A stretch of DNA of 64,000 nt from Asaia krungthepensis NRIC 0535 (GTDB lineage Bacteria > Pseudomonadota > Alphaproteobacteria > Acetobacterales > Acetobacteraceae): contig NZ_BAPV01000004.1 of the NCBI RefSeq assembly GCF_025995175.1, positions 124,001-188,000 of the forward strand, read 5' to 3'. The notes below the pieces were generated by a model, which was given only the letters and a program-made list of their open reading frames with translations, searched no databases and was not told the DNA's origin. Below, one piece after another: positions 36,436 through 45,080 of this stretch. The position numbers and the translations under genes are program-made. Positions within the stretch are counted from its first letter, which is position 1, and each line of letters begins with the position of its first letter.

Positions 36436-36543
36436 GCTTCGGGCTCCCCCAACGGACCTGTTCATTTGCTCATGGGCAATAAGATCAAACGTCACGAAAC
36501 CCGGATTGCTTCATGAATTTGCTGTCAGGTGGATCGGGGTCAC

Positions 36544-37776
36544 TCAGAGGACGAGCAAAGCCGCAGCGAGCGCTGGAATGGTGAGGAGCATCCCGTACCG
36601 CATGAAGCGCCAATAGCTCATATCGAGATCGTGCTTACGCAAAATGATCAGCCAGAGCACTGTGGCAAGCGAACCACTCAATGTGAGGTTTGGCCCAAGA
36701 TCCACTCCGATCAGAAGGGCATCCTGTAGACGTCCGCCATGCGAGGCAAGCTCGGGCGCAACCTGCGCCGCCATGAGGCCCGAGGGCAGATTATTGATCA
36801 AATTGCTCAACAGAGCGAGGCCGAAACCGGTGACCAGAACCGCGGAGCGTCCATGACCGAAAGCCAGGATCATGTCTCCCAGACGGTGCAGGATACCGGT
36901 CTGTTCAACCGCAGAGACCAGAACGAAAAGACTGGCGACAAGCGGAAAGACCGACCAGGAGATCTCGGTCAGGGCCGGGAGAGGCGAGGCACGGCGCAGC
37001 AGGGTGACAACCACACCCAATCCCAGACCGCCAATCGCCGTGGCCCAGCCAAGAGACCCGTGAAGGAATGAAACCGCGGTCAGCGCAATACTGATCCCCA
37101 GCAGCGCCCAGGCCGTGAATTGCGCAACGCGATCGAGCTGTGGCAGCCCCTCGGTTGTTTCGAAATGCGTGGCGACCGAACGGCGCACCATGGCGTAAAG
37201 CGCCACGAAACTGACCCCGAGGGCAATGCAGGAAGGCAGCAGGAACCGACCCAGCCAGGGGACAAGACTCGGAGGGGCGCCTCCATAGATCACCAGATTG
37301 GCCGGATTACTGATCGGCAGCAGAAAACTGGCCGCGTTGGCGACAAAGGCACAGGCGAGCAACGCAGGGAACGGGTCTATTTCTGCCTTGGCCGCCACAG
37401 CGATCACTGGTGGGGTCAGCAGAATGATGGTCGCATCGTTGGAGAGGAAGGCCGTGGTCAGAATTGCCACGCCGAAGATGATGAGGAACAGTCTGCGGCC
37501 CAAACCCTGTGCATGGCGCAGCGCCGCCGCCGCCAACCAGTCGAAGAGTTTCTCCTGCCGCGCAATTTCGCTCAGGATCATCATACCGAACAAGAAAAGA
37601 TAAACTTCCTTGCCCGATACGACGGCATGCCAGGCGACGTGCCAGGGCTCGAGCCCGCACACGACAACCAGCAGGGCTGCAATGCATGTCCAGAGTGCCT
37701 CAGGGAGTTGCCACGGGCGAAAAAGCAGCCCGCCCACCGCCAGAAGACACAGCGCCCAGAGAAGATCGTTTTCCAT
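36544..37776 (-). CDS. ArsB/SLC13-type anion or arsenite permease
   Basis: This 410-residue integral membrane protein has about eleven helices. The ion-transporter signature appears twice, in line with the family's inverted repeat: AFLSNDATIILLTPPVIAVA in the first half and LLSNLINNLPSGLMAAQ in the second. The GVDLGPNLTLSGSLATVLW motif is a hallmark of ArsB and related SLC13/CitM permeases. No arsR, arsC or arsA is nearby, so arsenite export is plausible but not shown; related proteins carry other anions. It follows the MFS gene by nine bases on the same strand, so they are co-transcribed. Confidence 0.87.
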   Translation of the reverse strand: MENDLLWALCLLAVGGLLFRPWQLPEALWTCIAALLVVVCGLEPWHVAWHAVVSGKEVYLFLFGMMILSEIARQEKLFDWLAAAALRHAQGLGRRLFLIIFGVAILTTAFLSNDATIILLTPPVIAVAAKAEIDPFPALLACAFVANAASFLLPISNPANLVIYGGAPPSLVPWLGRFLLPSCIALGVSFVALYAMVRRSVATHFETTEGLPQLDRVAQFTAWALLGISIALTAVSFLHGSLGWATAIGGLGLGVVVTLLRRASPLPALTEISWSVFPLVASLFVLVSAVEQTGILHRLGDMILAFGHGRSAVLVTGFGLALLSNLINNLPSGLMAAQVAPELASHGGRLQDALLIGVDLGPNLTLSGSLATVLWLIILRKHDLDMSYWRFMRYGMLLTIPALAAALLVL

Positions 37777-37785
37777 GGGAGCGTC

Positions 37786-39060
37786 TCAGGCCGGAACCGC
37801 GCTACGGCCCTGTTCGTCCGGATCGCGCGTCTCGGGCATCAGCGTCAGAAAGAACAGCAATGCCAGAACTGCAATGACGGTGAGAGACAGGAATCCGGCG
37901 CGATATCCTTCAAGCTGAACGACATATCCCCCCAGCAGGTTACTGAGCGCGCCGCCGATCCCGACGCTGAGCGCCACCATTCCCTGGAGGAAATTGAAGC
38001 GCCCGGTGCCATGGGTCAGATCGGCTGCGATAATGATCGCGATCACGCCGAAAATACCGGCGGCAATACCGTCCAGCACTTGGATTGCGATAATGGCCGT
38101 GGGCGCATCGAACCACGAAAAAAGTAATCCACGTATTGGCAGGATCGCATAGGCCAGAAGGAAAATGGGCTTGCGTCCGATACCCCCAGCCATGGCCCGT
38201 CCCACTGCCCAGGCCACCAACATCATAACGAATTGCGCAACGATCACACAGGCACTGAGCGTAACCGTTTCGGAGCCAGGATGGCTCTTGGCCATGACCT
38301 GTCCCGCAAACGGCAGCATGGCCGCATTGCCCAGATGGAACAGAACGATGGCACACAGAAACACCCAGACAGGGCGGCGCCCCAGAAGGGCATCGAGGGC
38401 GACGGGAGGATCGTTCGACTCATCCTCACTGCCTCGAGCAACTTTCTGGTCGATCTCCTTCGGGCGGATCAGGAGCAGTGCGACCGCGCTGGCGATGGCC
38501 GAACCGCAGACGAGGTAGAAAATCCAGTTCAGGCCCCAGTACTGGCCACACAGACCGGCCAGCGCCGCAGAGGCGAACGAGCCGAAATGATTGATCCCCT
38601 GATTGCGACTGATACGCCCGGGCAGGCGTCGGCGCCCGACAAGCCCCAACGAGATAGCGGCCAAGGCAGGCGGAATGACCGCAGCGGCGGCACCCATCAT
38701 GATCTGGGCGGCAATGACAGGCGCCATACCGGGGAGGGCAATGATGAGGATGCAGGCCAGCGCCGTGATCAGCGCCGATACCGCAACGAGTGCGCGCTTG
38801 TACCGCGTGGAGTCCACGAGCAGCCCGGCGGGGATCTGACACAGCGCTGTGGCAAGACCTGTCATGGCCATGGCAACGCCGATCGGCCCTGCCTGCCAGT
38901 GACGCGCACTTGCGAGATAAACGGTCAGATAGGGCCCGACACCATCCTGAACATCCGCAAGAAAGAAGTTGGTCGCATCCAGACCGGTCACGCTGCTGGC
39001 AGAAGGACCTTTGCCGGTCGTCATGGGAGCGGGGCCGCTGGCGGTATCTGAATTGCTCAC
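37786..39060 (-). CDS. Major facilitator superfamily transporter
   Basis: This 424-residue MFS protein has twelve predicted helices and a central charged loop (residues about 205-225, EIDQKVARGSEDES). The family motif A region appears as GLLVDSTRYKRAL between helices 2 and 3, and as GRAMAGGIGRKPIF in the second half. The start is a GTG at 39060 with AAGGAA six bases upstream. Helix 1 (FFLADVQDGVGPYLTVYL) resembles a group of MFS proteins often found in proteobacterial resistance operons. It shares an operon with the ArsB-type permease. The substrate is unknown. Confidence 0.9.
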   Translation of the reverse strand: MSNSDTASGPAPMTTGKGPSASSVTGLDATNFFLADVQDGVGPYLTVYLASARHWQAGPIGVAMAMTGLATALCQIPAGLLVDSTRYKRALVAVSALITALACILIIALPGMAPVIAAQIMMGAAAAVIPPALAAISLGLVGRRRLPGRISRNQGINHFGSFASAALAGLCGQYWGLNWIFYLVCGSAIASAVALLLIRPKEIDQKVARGSEDESNDPPVALDALLGRRPVWVFLCAIVLFHLGNAAMLPFAGQVMAKSHPGSETVTLSACVIVAQFVMMLVAWAVGRAMAGGIGRKPIFLLAYAILPIRGLLFSWFDAPTAIIAIQVLDGIAAGIFGVIAIIIAADLTHGTGRFNFLQGMVALSVGIGGALSNLLGGYVVQLEGYRAGFLSLTVIAVLALLFFLTLMPETRDPDEQGRSAVPA

Positions 39061-39403
39061 TGCTGTTCCTTCATGCCCCGTAACGAAGCGAAATCCTGGA
39101 AATCCGGCCCCGATAGGCGCGATCCGTTACTTTCATGCAACGCAAGTTTCCGGCATCGCTGCGGCTGGTTCCGGGTTCTGATATGCCGTTCCCCCACGGG
39201 GAACACGACACCACAGGCCGGACGATCCGGGCAGAACGGTGGCAGCGCAAAGATGTTCCTTGCCCCAACCCGAACCTGTTGGGATAAAAGAAAAAAGCCG
39301 GGCTTCTGGCACGCACTTCAAGCCGATCCACCGTGGGCGTGGGGCGCTGAGCACCGCTCAGGGCCGATAGGGCGTCCCTGCGTTGTTGTGACAGGAGAAC
39401 GAT
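39061..39403. other. Divergent intergenic region with hairpins
   Basis: The 343 bases between the MFS gene (-) and a small membrane-protein gene (+) contain two short perfect hairpins: GTTCCCC/GGGGAAC at 39188-39204 and CCCAAC/GTTGGG at 39264-39283, the latter followed by AT-rich sequence. Their role is unclear. No gene is evident. Confidence 0.4.
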
Positions 39404-39649
39404 GTGAGCATGTGCCTACGGATCATGGCCTGGCTGGGCTGCGTCACCCTCGTCCTGATCGGGCTAGCCCGACCGCTCTGGAAATCCCATATCGGGCTTT
39501 TCCTGTATCCGGACCATCGATGGGCGTTCGGCATGATTGCAGATACGCATAGGGCGACCGAGCTTCTGGGCCCCTGGATGTCACCTGTCTGTTTCGGTCT
39601 TGCGTCCCTGCTCTGGCTTGGCACCGATCGGTCAGAGGAGCACGGCTGA
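39404..39649 (+). CDS. Small predicted membrane protein
   Basis: This 81-residue frame starts with GTG, seven bases after AGGAG, which is the best evidence that it is real. It contains one strong membrane helix (LRIMAWLGCVTLVLIGLARPLW) and a second weaker one (LGPWMSPVCFGLASLLWLG), with a polar middle containing YPDHRWAFGMIADTHRATE. The family is not recognised. It converges on the flippase gene with 36 bases between. Confidence 0.6.
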   Translation: MSMCLRIMAWLGCVTLVLIGLARPLWKSHIGLFLYPDHRWAFGMIADTHRATELLGPWMSPVCFGLASLLWLGTDRSEEHG

Positions 39650-39685
39650 TCCTGTCCTGCCTCGTCTAGCGCTGGTTGTGTCCGG

Positions 39686-41014
39686 TCAGACCTCGCCATA
39701 GCGGGCAGCCCAGCGAGGTGAGATCCAGCGGGCCGCCAAAAACAGGCACAGGGCAAAGATCATGACAGAGCATATGACGCTCGCCATGGCCGCCCCCGTC
39801 ACGCCGAACAGCGTGAGAAGCGCTGCGAGAATGGCGAAGTAGAGAGCGATCACCGCAAGGCGATATTTCAGGATGATCGCCAGACGCCCCATGACGGTCA
39901 GAAGCGTCTCGAGCGGGATGATGCAGACTTCAAGCAGGGCACTCGCCACCATGAGCAATATGATCGGCAGCTCATGGGCGAAGTTGTCATGCAGCATCAG
40001 ATGCAGAATGGCCCTGCCGCCGAGGATGGCGACCAGAAAAGCCAATACCGAAAATCCGATGATCACCAGCGCCAGTCTTCGCGTCACGTGACGCAGATCC
40101 TGCCAGTTCTGGTTGTCGCGAAATCGGACAAATTCGGGATACAGGCTCGGAATCATCATCTGCGCGGGCTTGGCGAGACCATCGCAGATCTGCTTGGTCA
40201 CGCGATAGATCGCGACATCTCTGGCGCCCAGTATGGCGCCGATGATGAGCGTGCCTCCCTGACGAAACAGGGCGTCCAGGATCTGGTTGACGCTGACCCT
40301 GAGCGTGAAGCCCCAGATTCCCCTGATATCGGCAGCGCTCGACAGGCAGGAGAAAAAACCGATATCCCGCCCCATCTGACGTCGCAGCAACACAAGCCCG
40401 CCGAGGCTCGTGACGACGAAAAGCGCGAACTGGTGCAGAAACCAGATGAACAGAAAGAACTCGAGCGAGGCGTGCAGCAGATAACCGACCAGATAGCCCG
40501 CTGTCCGTACGCAGGTTGAAACAAAATCGAACAGAGCGGCCAGACCGAACCGGTTGCTCAGCCTGATCAGCCCGGTTGACCATCCCGTGTTCATGAAAGC
40601 GACGGTTGCCATCATCCATGCGGCATCTTTCCTGACCTCCGGCGCCCATCCAAGAAGCGAGCTTCCGGCAAGCCCGATGACGATCACACCACCCACCAGC
40701 CCTGTGGCGCCACTCAGCATGTCCGAACGCATGCAATACCCCAGGACGGGCATGAAGCGACGCCGGTCACGCGCCTCGAAAGCAGCCGCGCCGTAATGCA
40801 GCAGGGTCTGCCATGACTGCAGATGAGTCATGTCCGAAACCAGCGTCACAAAGGTGGTGATCAGCAGCAATACGCCAAAGCCATGCAGCCCGAGCGTATG
40901 GGCCGCCCAGGCCACATAGGCGAAGCTGCACAGCGCGTTGACGATCCTGCTTGAGATCAGGAAGCCGGTATTGCTGAAGATACGATGCAGCGCGGAGCGT
41001 GGTTCAGAAGCCAT
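39686..41014 (-). CDS. Polysaccharide flippase (Wzx/oligosaccharide exporter type)
   Basis: This 442-residue protein of the MOP superfamily has about twelve to fourteen helices. The N-terminus (RIFSNTGFLISSRIVNALCSF) and the segment AYVAWAAHTLGLHGFGVL follow the pattern of Wzx-like flippases, which move lipid-linked sugars across the inner membrane. A second-half motif (RQGGTLIIGAILGARDVAIYRV) is also typical. It lies directly after a GT4 glycosyltransferase on the same strand (47-base gap), so the two form a small surface-polysaccharide module. No polymerase or initiating transferase is present in the window. Confidence 0.88.
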   Translation of the reverse strand: MASEPRSALHRIFSNTGFLISSRIVNALCSFAYVAWAAHTLGLHGFGVLLLITTFVTLVSDMTHLQSWQTLLHYGAAAFEARDRRRFMPVLGYCMRSDMLSGATGLVGGVIVIGLAGSSLLGWAPEVRKDAAWMMATVAFMNTGWSTGLIRLSNRFGLAALFDFVSTCVRTAGYLVGYLLHASLEFFLFIWFLHQFALFVVTSLGGLVLLRRQMGRDIGFFSCLSSAADIRGIWGFTLRVSVNQILDALFRQGGTLIIGAILGARDVAIYRVTKQICDGLAKPAQMMIPSLYPEFVRFRDNQNWQDLRHVTRRLALVIIGFSVLAFLVAILGGRAILHLMLHDNFAHELPIILLMVASALLEVCIIPLETLLTVMGRLAIILKYRLAVIALYFAILAALLTLFGVTGAAMASVICSVMIFALCLFLAARWISPRWAARYGEV

Positions 41015-41061
41015 GGAGCGGCAAAAGATCGTGACGTGCCCGATTTGTCAAAGGTCGGCTT

Positions 41062-42273
41062 TCATCGGGAGTGTGTTACCGCAGGATGTGACCAGGCCGA
41101 ATGTGAGATGTCGACAGCCGCAGCTTGCTCAATCTTCGTGTCGCCCGGCTGCATCAGGGAGAGATAAAGCCTGCCGCCATAAGACACGTGAAACGGTGCA
41201 ACCATCTCCGCCAGAGTGTCGCAGTCAGGGGCGGGCTCAGCCAGGATTTCGCACAGCGCCTCGGCCATCGCGTCAGCATCGCGTACAGGCACGCTTCGCC
41301 CGGCAATCGGGCCGGTCAGCAGAGCCTCGACGGCAGGAGAGCAGCGTGTGGAGATCACCTGCCGCCCTGCGGCCAGGGCTTCGAGCAGAACCGCCCCATA
41401 GCTCTCGCAATGTGAGGAGAGGACGAAAACGCGCGCCTCGTCCAGATAAGGCCTGATGGACGGGACATAGCCTGCGAACACCACGCGCCCCGCCAGACCG
41501 AGTTCGTCCACGAGTGCCTCGAGCCTTGCGCGTTCGGGCCCGTCGCCGCACAGGACCAGCTTTGCGGCGAAGTAACGGTTGGCGACCAAAGAGAACGCCC
41601 TGATCAGGACATCGAAGCCCTTGATCGGCACAAGGCGTCCCGCAGCCAGCACAGTCATGGTATGGGCCGGTGGTGCGCAGGGCCTGCCCTCGTCCCACAG
41701 GGCGGGAAGAGGCACGACCTCCACAGCATCGCGGCCGATGATACTGCACGTCTTGCGAGCGAGATCTTCGCTAAGCGTGGTGATACGGTCGGCCCCGCGC
41801 AACAGCCAGCGCATACGCCAGTCATATCCCGCCTGTTCGAGAGATGACCGACCTTCGCGGCAAACAGGGGAACTGACCTGTGCGACCACGAGCGGGCGAT
41901 GCGACATCCTGAGCGATTTCAGGGCGGGGATAACCGGCCAATGACTGTTTCCGGGCACGTAGCAACGATCAATGGCCCGCGATGAAAAAACGCTCCGGGC
42001 TTTCATCGCCAATGCCCAGGCAAGGACCGTATCGCCTAGCCAGGCCGGAAGTCCGAGATCGACAATCTCGATCGCCGGATCGACAAGTTCACGGAGCGGT
42101 CCCTCTCCACGACCGACAATGAGAACGACATCCAGCGACAGGGAAGCCCAGTAATTGGCAAGACCGATCGCGACGCGTTCACTCCCGCCCAGACGGAAAT
42201 CACGCAGGACAATCCCGATTGAGGAAATGGCGGCTCCAGCCGGGCTGAACGCAGCGGGGGAGGAAATGGACAT
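41062..42273 (-). CDS. GT4-family glycosyltransferase
   Basis: This retaining GT-B glycosyltransferase has an N-terminal acceptor domain (LRDFRLGGSERVAIGLANYW) and a C-terminal nucleotide-sugar domain with VLAAGRLVPIKGFDVLIRAF, KLVLCGDGPER, and the donor-site motif SSHCESYGAVLLEALAAG (the E-x7-E pattern). The start is unclear: ATG at 42273 gives 403 residues, and the frame reaches 42333 without a ribosome site. No membrane segment is seen. It precedes the flippase gene and probably adds a sugar to the lipid-linked chain that the flippase exports. Donor and acceptor are not predictable. Confidence 0.9.
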   Translation of the reverse strand: MSISSPAAFSPAGAAISSIGIVLRDFRLGGSERVAIGLANYWASLSLDVVLIVGRGEGPLRELVDPAIEIVDLGLPAWLGDTVLAWALAMKARSVFSSRAIDRCYVPGNSHWPVIPALKSLRMSHRPLVVAQVSSPVCREGRSSLEQAGYDWRMRWLLRGADRITTLSEDLARKTCSIIGRDAVEVVPLPALWDEGRPCAPPAHTMTVLAAGRLVPIKGFDVLIRAFSLVANRYFAAKLVLCGDGPERARLEALVDELGLAGRVVFAGYVPSIRPYLDEARVFVLSSHCESYGAVLLEALAAGRQVISTRCSPAVEALLTGPIAGRSVPVRDADAMAEALCEILAEPAPDCDTLAEMVAPFHVSYGGRLYLSLMQPGDTKIEQAAAVDISHSAWSHPAVTHSR

Positions 42274-42368
42274 GAAATATGCGCGCAAGCCTGAGGACCG
42301 ATTGAGCACCCATGCTGACATGATTTGACACAAGATACAATGCGTTACTTTCGATCACAGACGAAAAT

Positions 42369-42396
42369 GGCCCCGGGCGATTGAACGCCCGGGGCC
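42369..42396 (-). terminator. Terminator hairpin after glycine-zipper gene
   Basis: A perfect 11-bp stem GGCCCCGGGCG / CGCCCGGGGCC closes a six-base loop. On the minus strand it is followed by ATTTTCGT and lies 28 bases past the stop of the gene at 42425-42796. Confidence 0.8.
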
Positions 42397-42424
42397 GTCA
42401 CGCCGTCACAGAGACTGGATTCGG

Positions 42425-42796
42425 TCAGTTATGAGGGGTATTCGCCTCGGGTGCCGGAGCATCAGAGGGGGCCGATTTGCCGGGCTGTGTCGAATGTTCG
42501 ACATCATAGGCCGTGGCTTTCTCCTCATAGCTGCCCTTCGCCCCGGGATGATCCTTGTCGTAAAGGGCGGCTTTCTGCTTCGCTTCCTTGCGGTATTCAT
42601 GACGCTTGTACATCCCGGTGGCGCAGCCGCCCACGGCGCCCAGCACACCATGATTGACCAGATGCCCCCCGACGGCGCCGGCAGCGCCATATTTCAGGCA
42701 GCCACCGGGCTCCGCCTGGGCAACCGAAAGCGTCGCGACTGGGGCCGCTGCAACCATCAGCGCGGTCAGAAGCGCATAGCCAGAAACATGTCGCAT
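42425..42796 (-). CDS. Secreted glycine-zipper protein
   Basis: This 123-residue protein has a signal peptide (LLTALMVAAAPVATLSVAQA before EPGG). The mature N-terminus is a glycine-zipper hairpin between two cysteines: GGCLKYGAAGAVGGHL, then GVLGAVGGCATG. A charged Lys/Glu/His region follows (MYKRHEYRKEAKQK), with a Pro/Ala/Ser-rich disordered tail. It resembles small 17-kDa-antigen-like or YMGG-like zipper proteins of the envelope, but without a lipobox. Function unknown. Hairpins bracket it on both sides. Confidence 0.78.
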   Translation of the reverse strand: MRHVSGYALLTALMVAAAPVATLSVAQAEPGGCLKYGAAGAVGGHLVNHGVLGAVGGCATGMYKRHEYRKEAKQKAALYDKDHPGAKGSYEEKATAYDVEHSTQPGKSAPSDAPAPEANTPHN

Positions 42797-42819
42797 GGAA
42801 GTTGTCCTTTTATCTGCTG

Positions 42820-42843
42820 GCCATCCCTCTTTTCAGGGATGGC
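42820..42843 (-). terminator. Hairpin after kup
   Basis: A nine-pair stem GCCATCCCT / AGGGATGGC closes a six-base loop, 33 bases after the kup stop codon on the minus strand. The run after it is A-rich, not T-rich (GATAAAAGG), so termination strength is uncertain. Confidence 0.6.
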
Positions 42844-42876
42844 AGGGTGGATACAACGCGAGCAAAGGCCGGTGGA

Positions 42877-44748
42877 TCAGATTTCGACCTGATGACCGAT
42901 CTCGACCAGACGTTCGCGCGGCAGGGTGAACCGGTCAGAGGCCCGCACCGCATTGCGATAGAGAAAGCCGAACAGGATACGACGCGGCGACACCATTTTC
43001 GGAGTTTTCAGATCGGGCACCACATCGTCATCCCCGGCGAAGAACACGACCTTGTCGAGTTCGAGCGTACATCCCTGTTCCTGCGCCTGACCCAAAACAT
43101 AATAGAGGTTGGGAATTTCGACGAAACCAAAGGTGACATTGATCTGCCACAGCCCGCTGCCGACTTCTCTGACCGTCATGCGCTCGTCAGCCGGGATGCG
43201 CGGCACGGTATCGAACTTGACGTTGAGAATGACCACCTGCTCAGGCAGGCAGTGAAAGTCAGCCACATGGCGCATCACGATGGGGGGCAAGGCGCTCTCG
43301 TACCGTGAGAGAAACACCGCTGCCCCCGGTGTCCGAATGAGGTCGCCATCACGCAGTTTTTGCAGCACCTTGTCAGAGCGCTCGCCCAAGGGGGCGAGCC
43401 CCGCACGCAACAGGATGATACCCCGGCGCCAGGTCGTCATGATCACGTAAATAAAGAGCCCGATCAGAAGCGGGACATACCCGCCCTTGTCGATCTTGAG
43501 CAGATTGGCGACGAAGAACGCCACATCCACAACAGAGAAGCACAAGGCGACGGGGAGGGCTTTCCAGAGCGGCCATTCCCAGCGCTCGCGCATCACGTCA
43601 AAGATGAGCAATGTCGTCATCAGCATGGTGGTGGAAACCGCCGTGCCATAAGCCCCGGAAAGAGCGTCCGAACTCTTGAAGCTGAGCGCAATCAGCAACG
43701 TGATGACCATGAGCAGCCAGTTGACCACCGAAACATAAATCTGACCGTATTCGCTATCCGAGGTCTGCCGGATATTGAGACTGGGGAACCATCCGAGCTG
43801 CATTGCCTGCCGCGTGAGCGTGAAAGCCCCGGTGATGATGGCCTGACTGGCGATGATCGTTGCGAAGGTCGCAAGCACTACCATGGGCAGAACCAGAGCA
43901 TGGGGCATGGTCGCGAAGAACGGATTGTCCTTGATCTGCGGATGGCTGACGAGAAAGGCCGTCTGACCCGCGTAGCTCAGCACAAGCATGGGCAGGACGA
44001 TCACCGCCAGGGCCAGACGCACACTCGGACGCCCGACATGACTCATATCGGCATAAAGCGCCTCGGCACCCGTTACCGAGAGAAACACCGCGCCCAGAAT
44101 GATCAGGCTGTTCGCACCATGCTCGTACAGGAAATGCAGGCCATAGAACGGGTTGAGACCGATCAGCACCGAGGGATCGTGAAGCAGAGAGAACAATCCA
44201 ATCCCGCCAATGGCGAGAAACCACACCAGCATGATCGGCCCGAAAACAGCGCTGATACGCGCCGTGCCTAGCGGCTGGATGGCGAAGATACCGAAAAGGA
44301 TGATCGTGGCGACGGGCAGGATGTAAGGCTGCAGGGACTTAGTCACGACCCCGATCCCTTCGATTGCGCTCAGAACCGAAATGGCCGGGGTAATGGCCCC
44401 GTCACCATAGAGCAGAGCGGCACCGAACAGCCCCGCTGCAGCCAGCAATGTGCCACGCGTATACCAGTGCTTGCCGAACGCGCCACCGACCAGGGAAAAG
44501 AGTGCGAGGATGCCGCCCTCACCCTTATTGTCGGCACGCATGACGACGGTGGCGTATTTGATGGCCACCACCAGGATCATGGTCCAGACCAGCAGGGAAA
44601 AGCCGCCAAGCAGGGTCGACCGATCGGTCGAGCCCGTGTCGTTCAGAACGGTCTGAAGGGTGTAAAGCGGGCTGGTTCCTATATCACCAAAGACGATACC
44701 GAGCGCCGCCAGAGCCCCCGGCAGCACTTTTCTTTTTTCCTCGGCCAT
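42877..44748 (-). CDS. kup: Low-affinity potassium transporter Kup
   Basis: Kup imports K+ with protons. The 623-residue product has the family's N-terminus (GALAALGIVFGDIGTSPLYTLQTVL as landmark), twelve helices and YGDGAITPAISVLSAIEG. It also has AEALYADMSHVGRPSVRLA and a ~190-residue C-terminal cytoplasmic domain starting near residue 440. Length and motifs are normal. The gene stands between two small genes. There is no obvious c-di-AMP riboswitch in its 50-base leader. Confidence 0.97.
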   Translation of the reverse strand: MAEEKRKVLPGALAALGIVFGDIGTSPLYTLQTVLNDTGSTDRSTLLGGFSLLVWTMILVVAIKYATVVMRADNKGEGGILALFSLVGGAFGKHWYTRGTLLAAAGLFGAALLYGDGAITPAISVLSAIEGIGVVTKSLQPYILPVATIILFGIFAIQPLGTARISAVFGPIMLVWFLAIGGIGLFSLLHDPSVLIGLNPFYGLHFLYEHGANSLIILGAVFLSVTGAEALYADMSHVGRPSVRLALAVIVLPMLVLSYAGQTAFLVSHPQIKDNPFFATMPHALVLPMVVLATFATIIASQAIITGAFTLTRQAMQLGWFPSLNIRQTSDSEYGQIYVSVVNWLLMVITLLIALSFKSSDALSGAYGTAVSTTMLMTTLLIFDVMRERWEWPLWKALPVALCFSVVDVAFFVANLLKIDKGGYVPLLIGLFIYVIMTTWRRGIILLRAGLAPLGERSDKVLQKLRDGDLIRTPGAAVFLSRYESALPPIVMRHVADFHCLPEQVVILNVKFDTVPRIPADERMTVREVGSGLWQINVTFGFVEIPNLYYVLGQAQEQGCTLELDKVVFFAGDDDVVPDLKTPKMVSPRRILFGFLYRNAVRASDRFTLPRERLVEIGHQVEI

Positions 44749-44799
44749 AAGGCTCCCCGTTGGTCGTTATGGGTAGAATTCCCGCACAAATGAAGCCTG

Positions 44800-45015
44800 T
44801 CAGTCGTGGTGATGGGCGTCACCATCCAGCAATTTGACGTCGATGATCATGGCGCCGGAAAAATACATGGGCTTGACGAGATGCTTGATGATGTAGTGCC
44901 CATCGCCACCCTGAATATGGACTGGCACCGTGATGTCGTATCCCGAGAGCCGGGCGTCATAGGTGGCGTCAGAACCATTAAGCGTAACAAGGGCGGTCAG
45001 TTCATCGTTTGTCAT
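44800..45015 (-). CDS. Hypothetical small protein ending in His/Asp
   Basis: This 71-residue protein starts behind a strong GGAGAAAA site. It has alternating hydrophobic residues (YDITVPVHIQGGDGHYIIKHLV) consistent with a small beta fold, and ends in GDAHHHD, a possible metal-binding tail. No signal or membrane helix. I do not recognise the family. It lies 51 bases upstream of kup on the same strand and 65 bases after the ATPase gene. Confidence 0.65.
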   Translation of the reverse strand: MTNDELTALVTLNGSDATYDARLSGYDITVPVHIQGGDGHYIIKHLVKPMYFSGAMIIDVKLLDGDAHHHD

Positions 45016-45080
45016 AATTTTCTCCGCAAACCGTCTCGGTCTGGGATGAAACGAGACGCCCTGCTACCCGGTTGCAGGGC

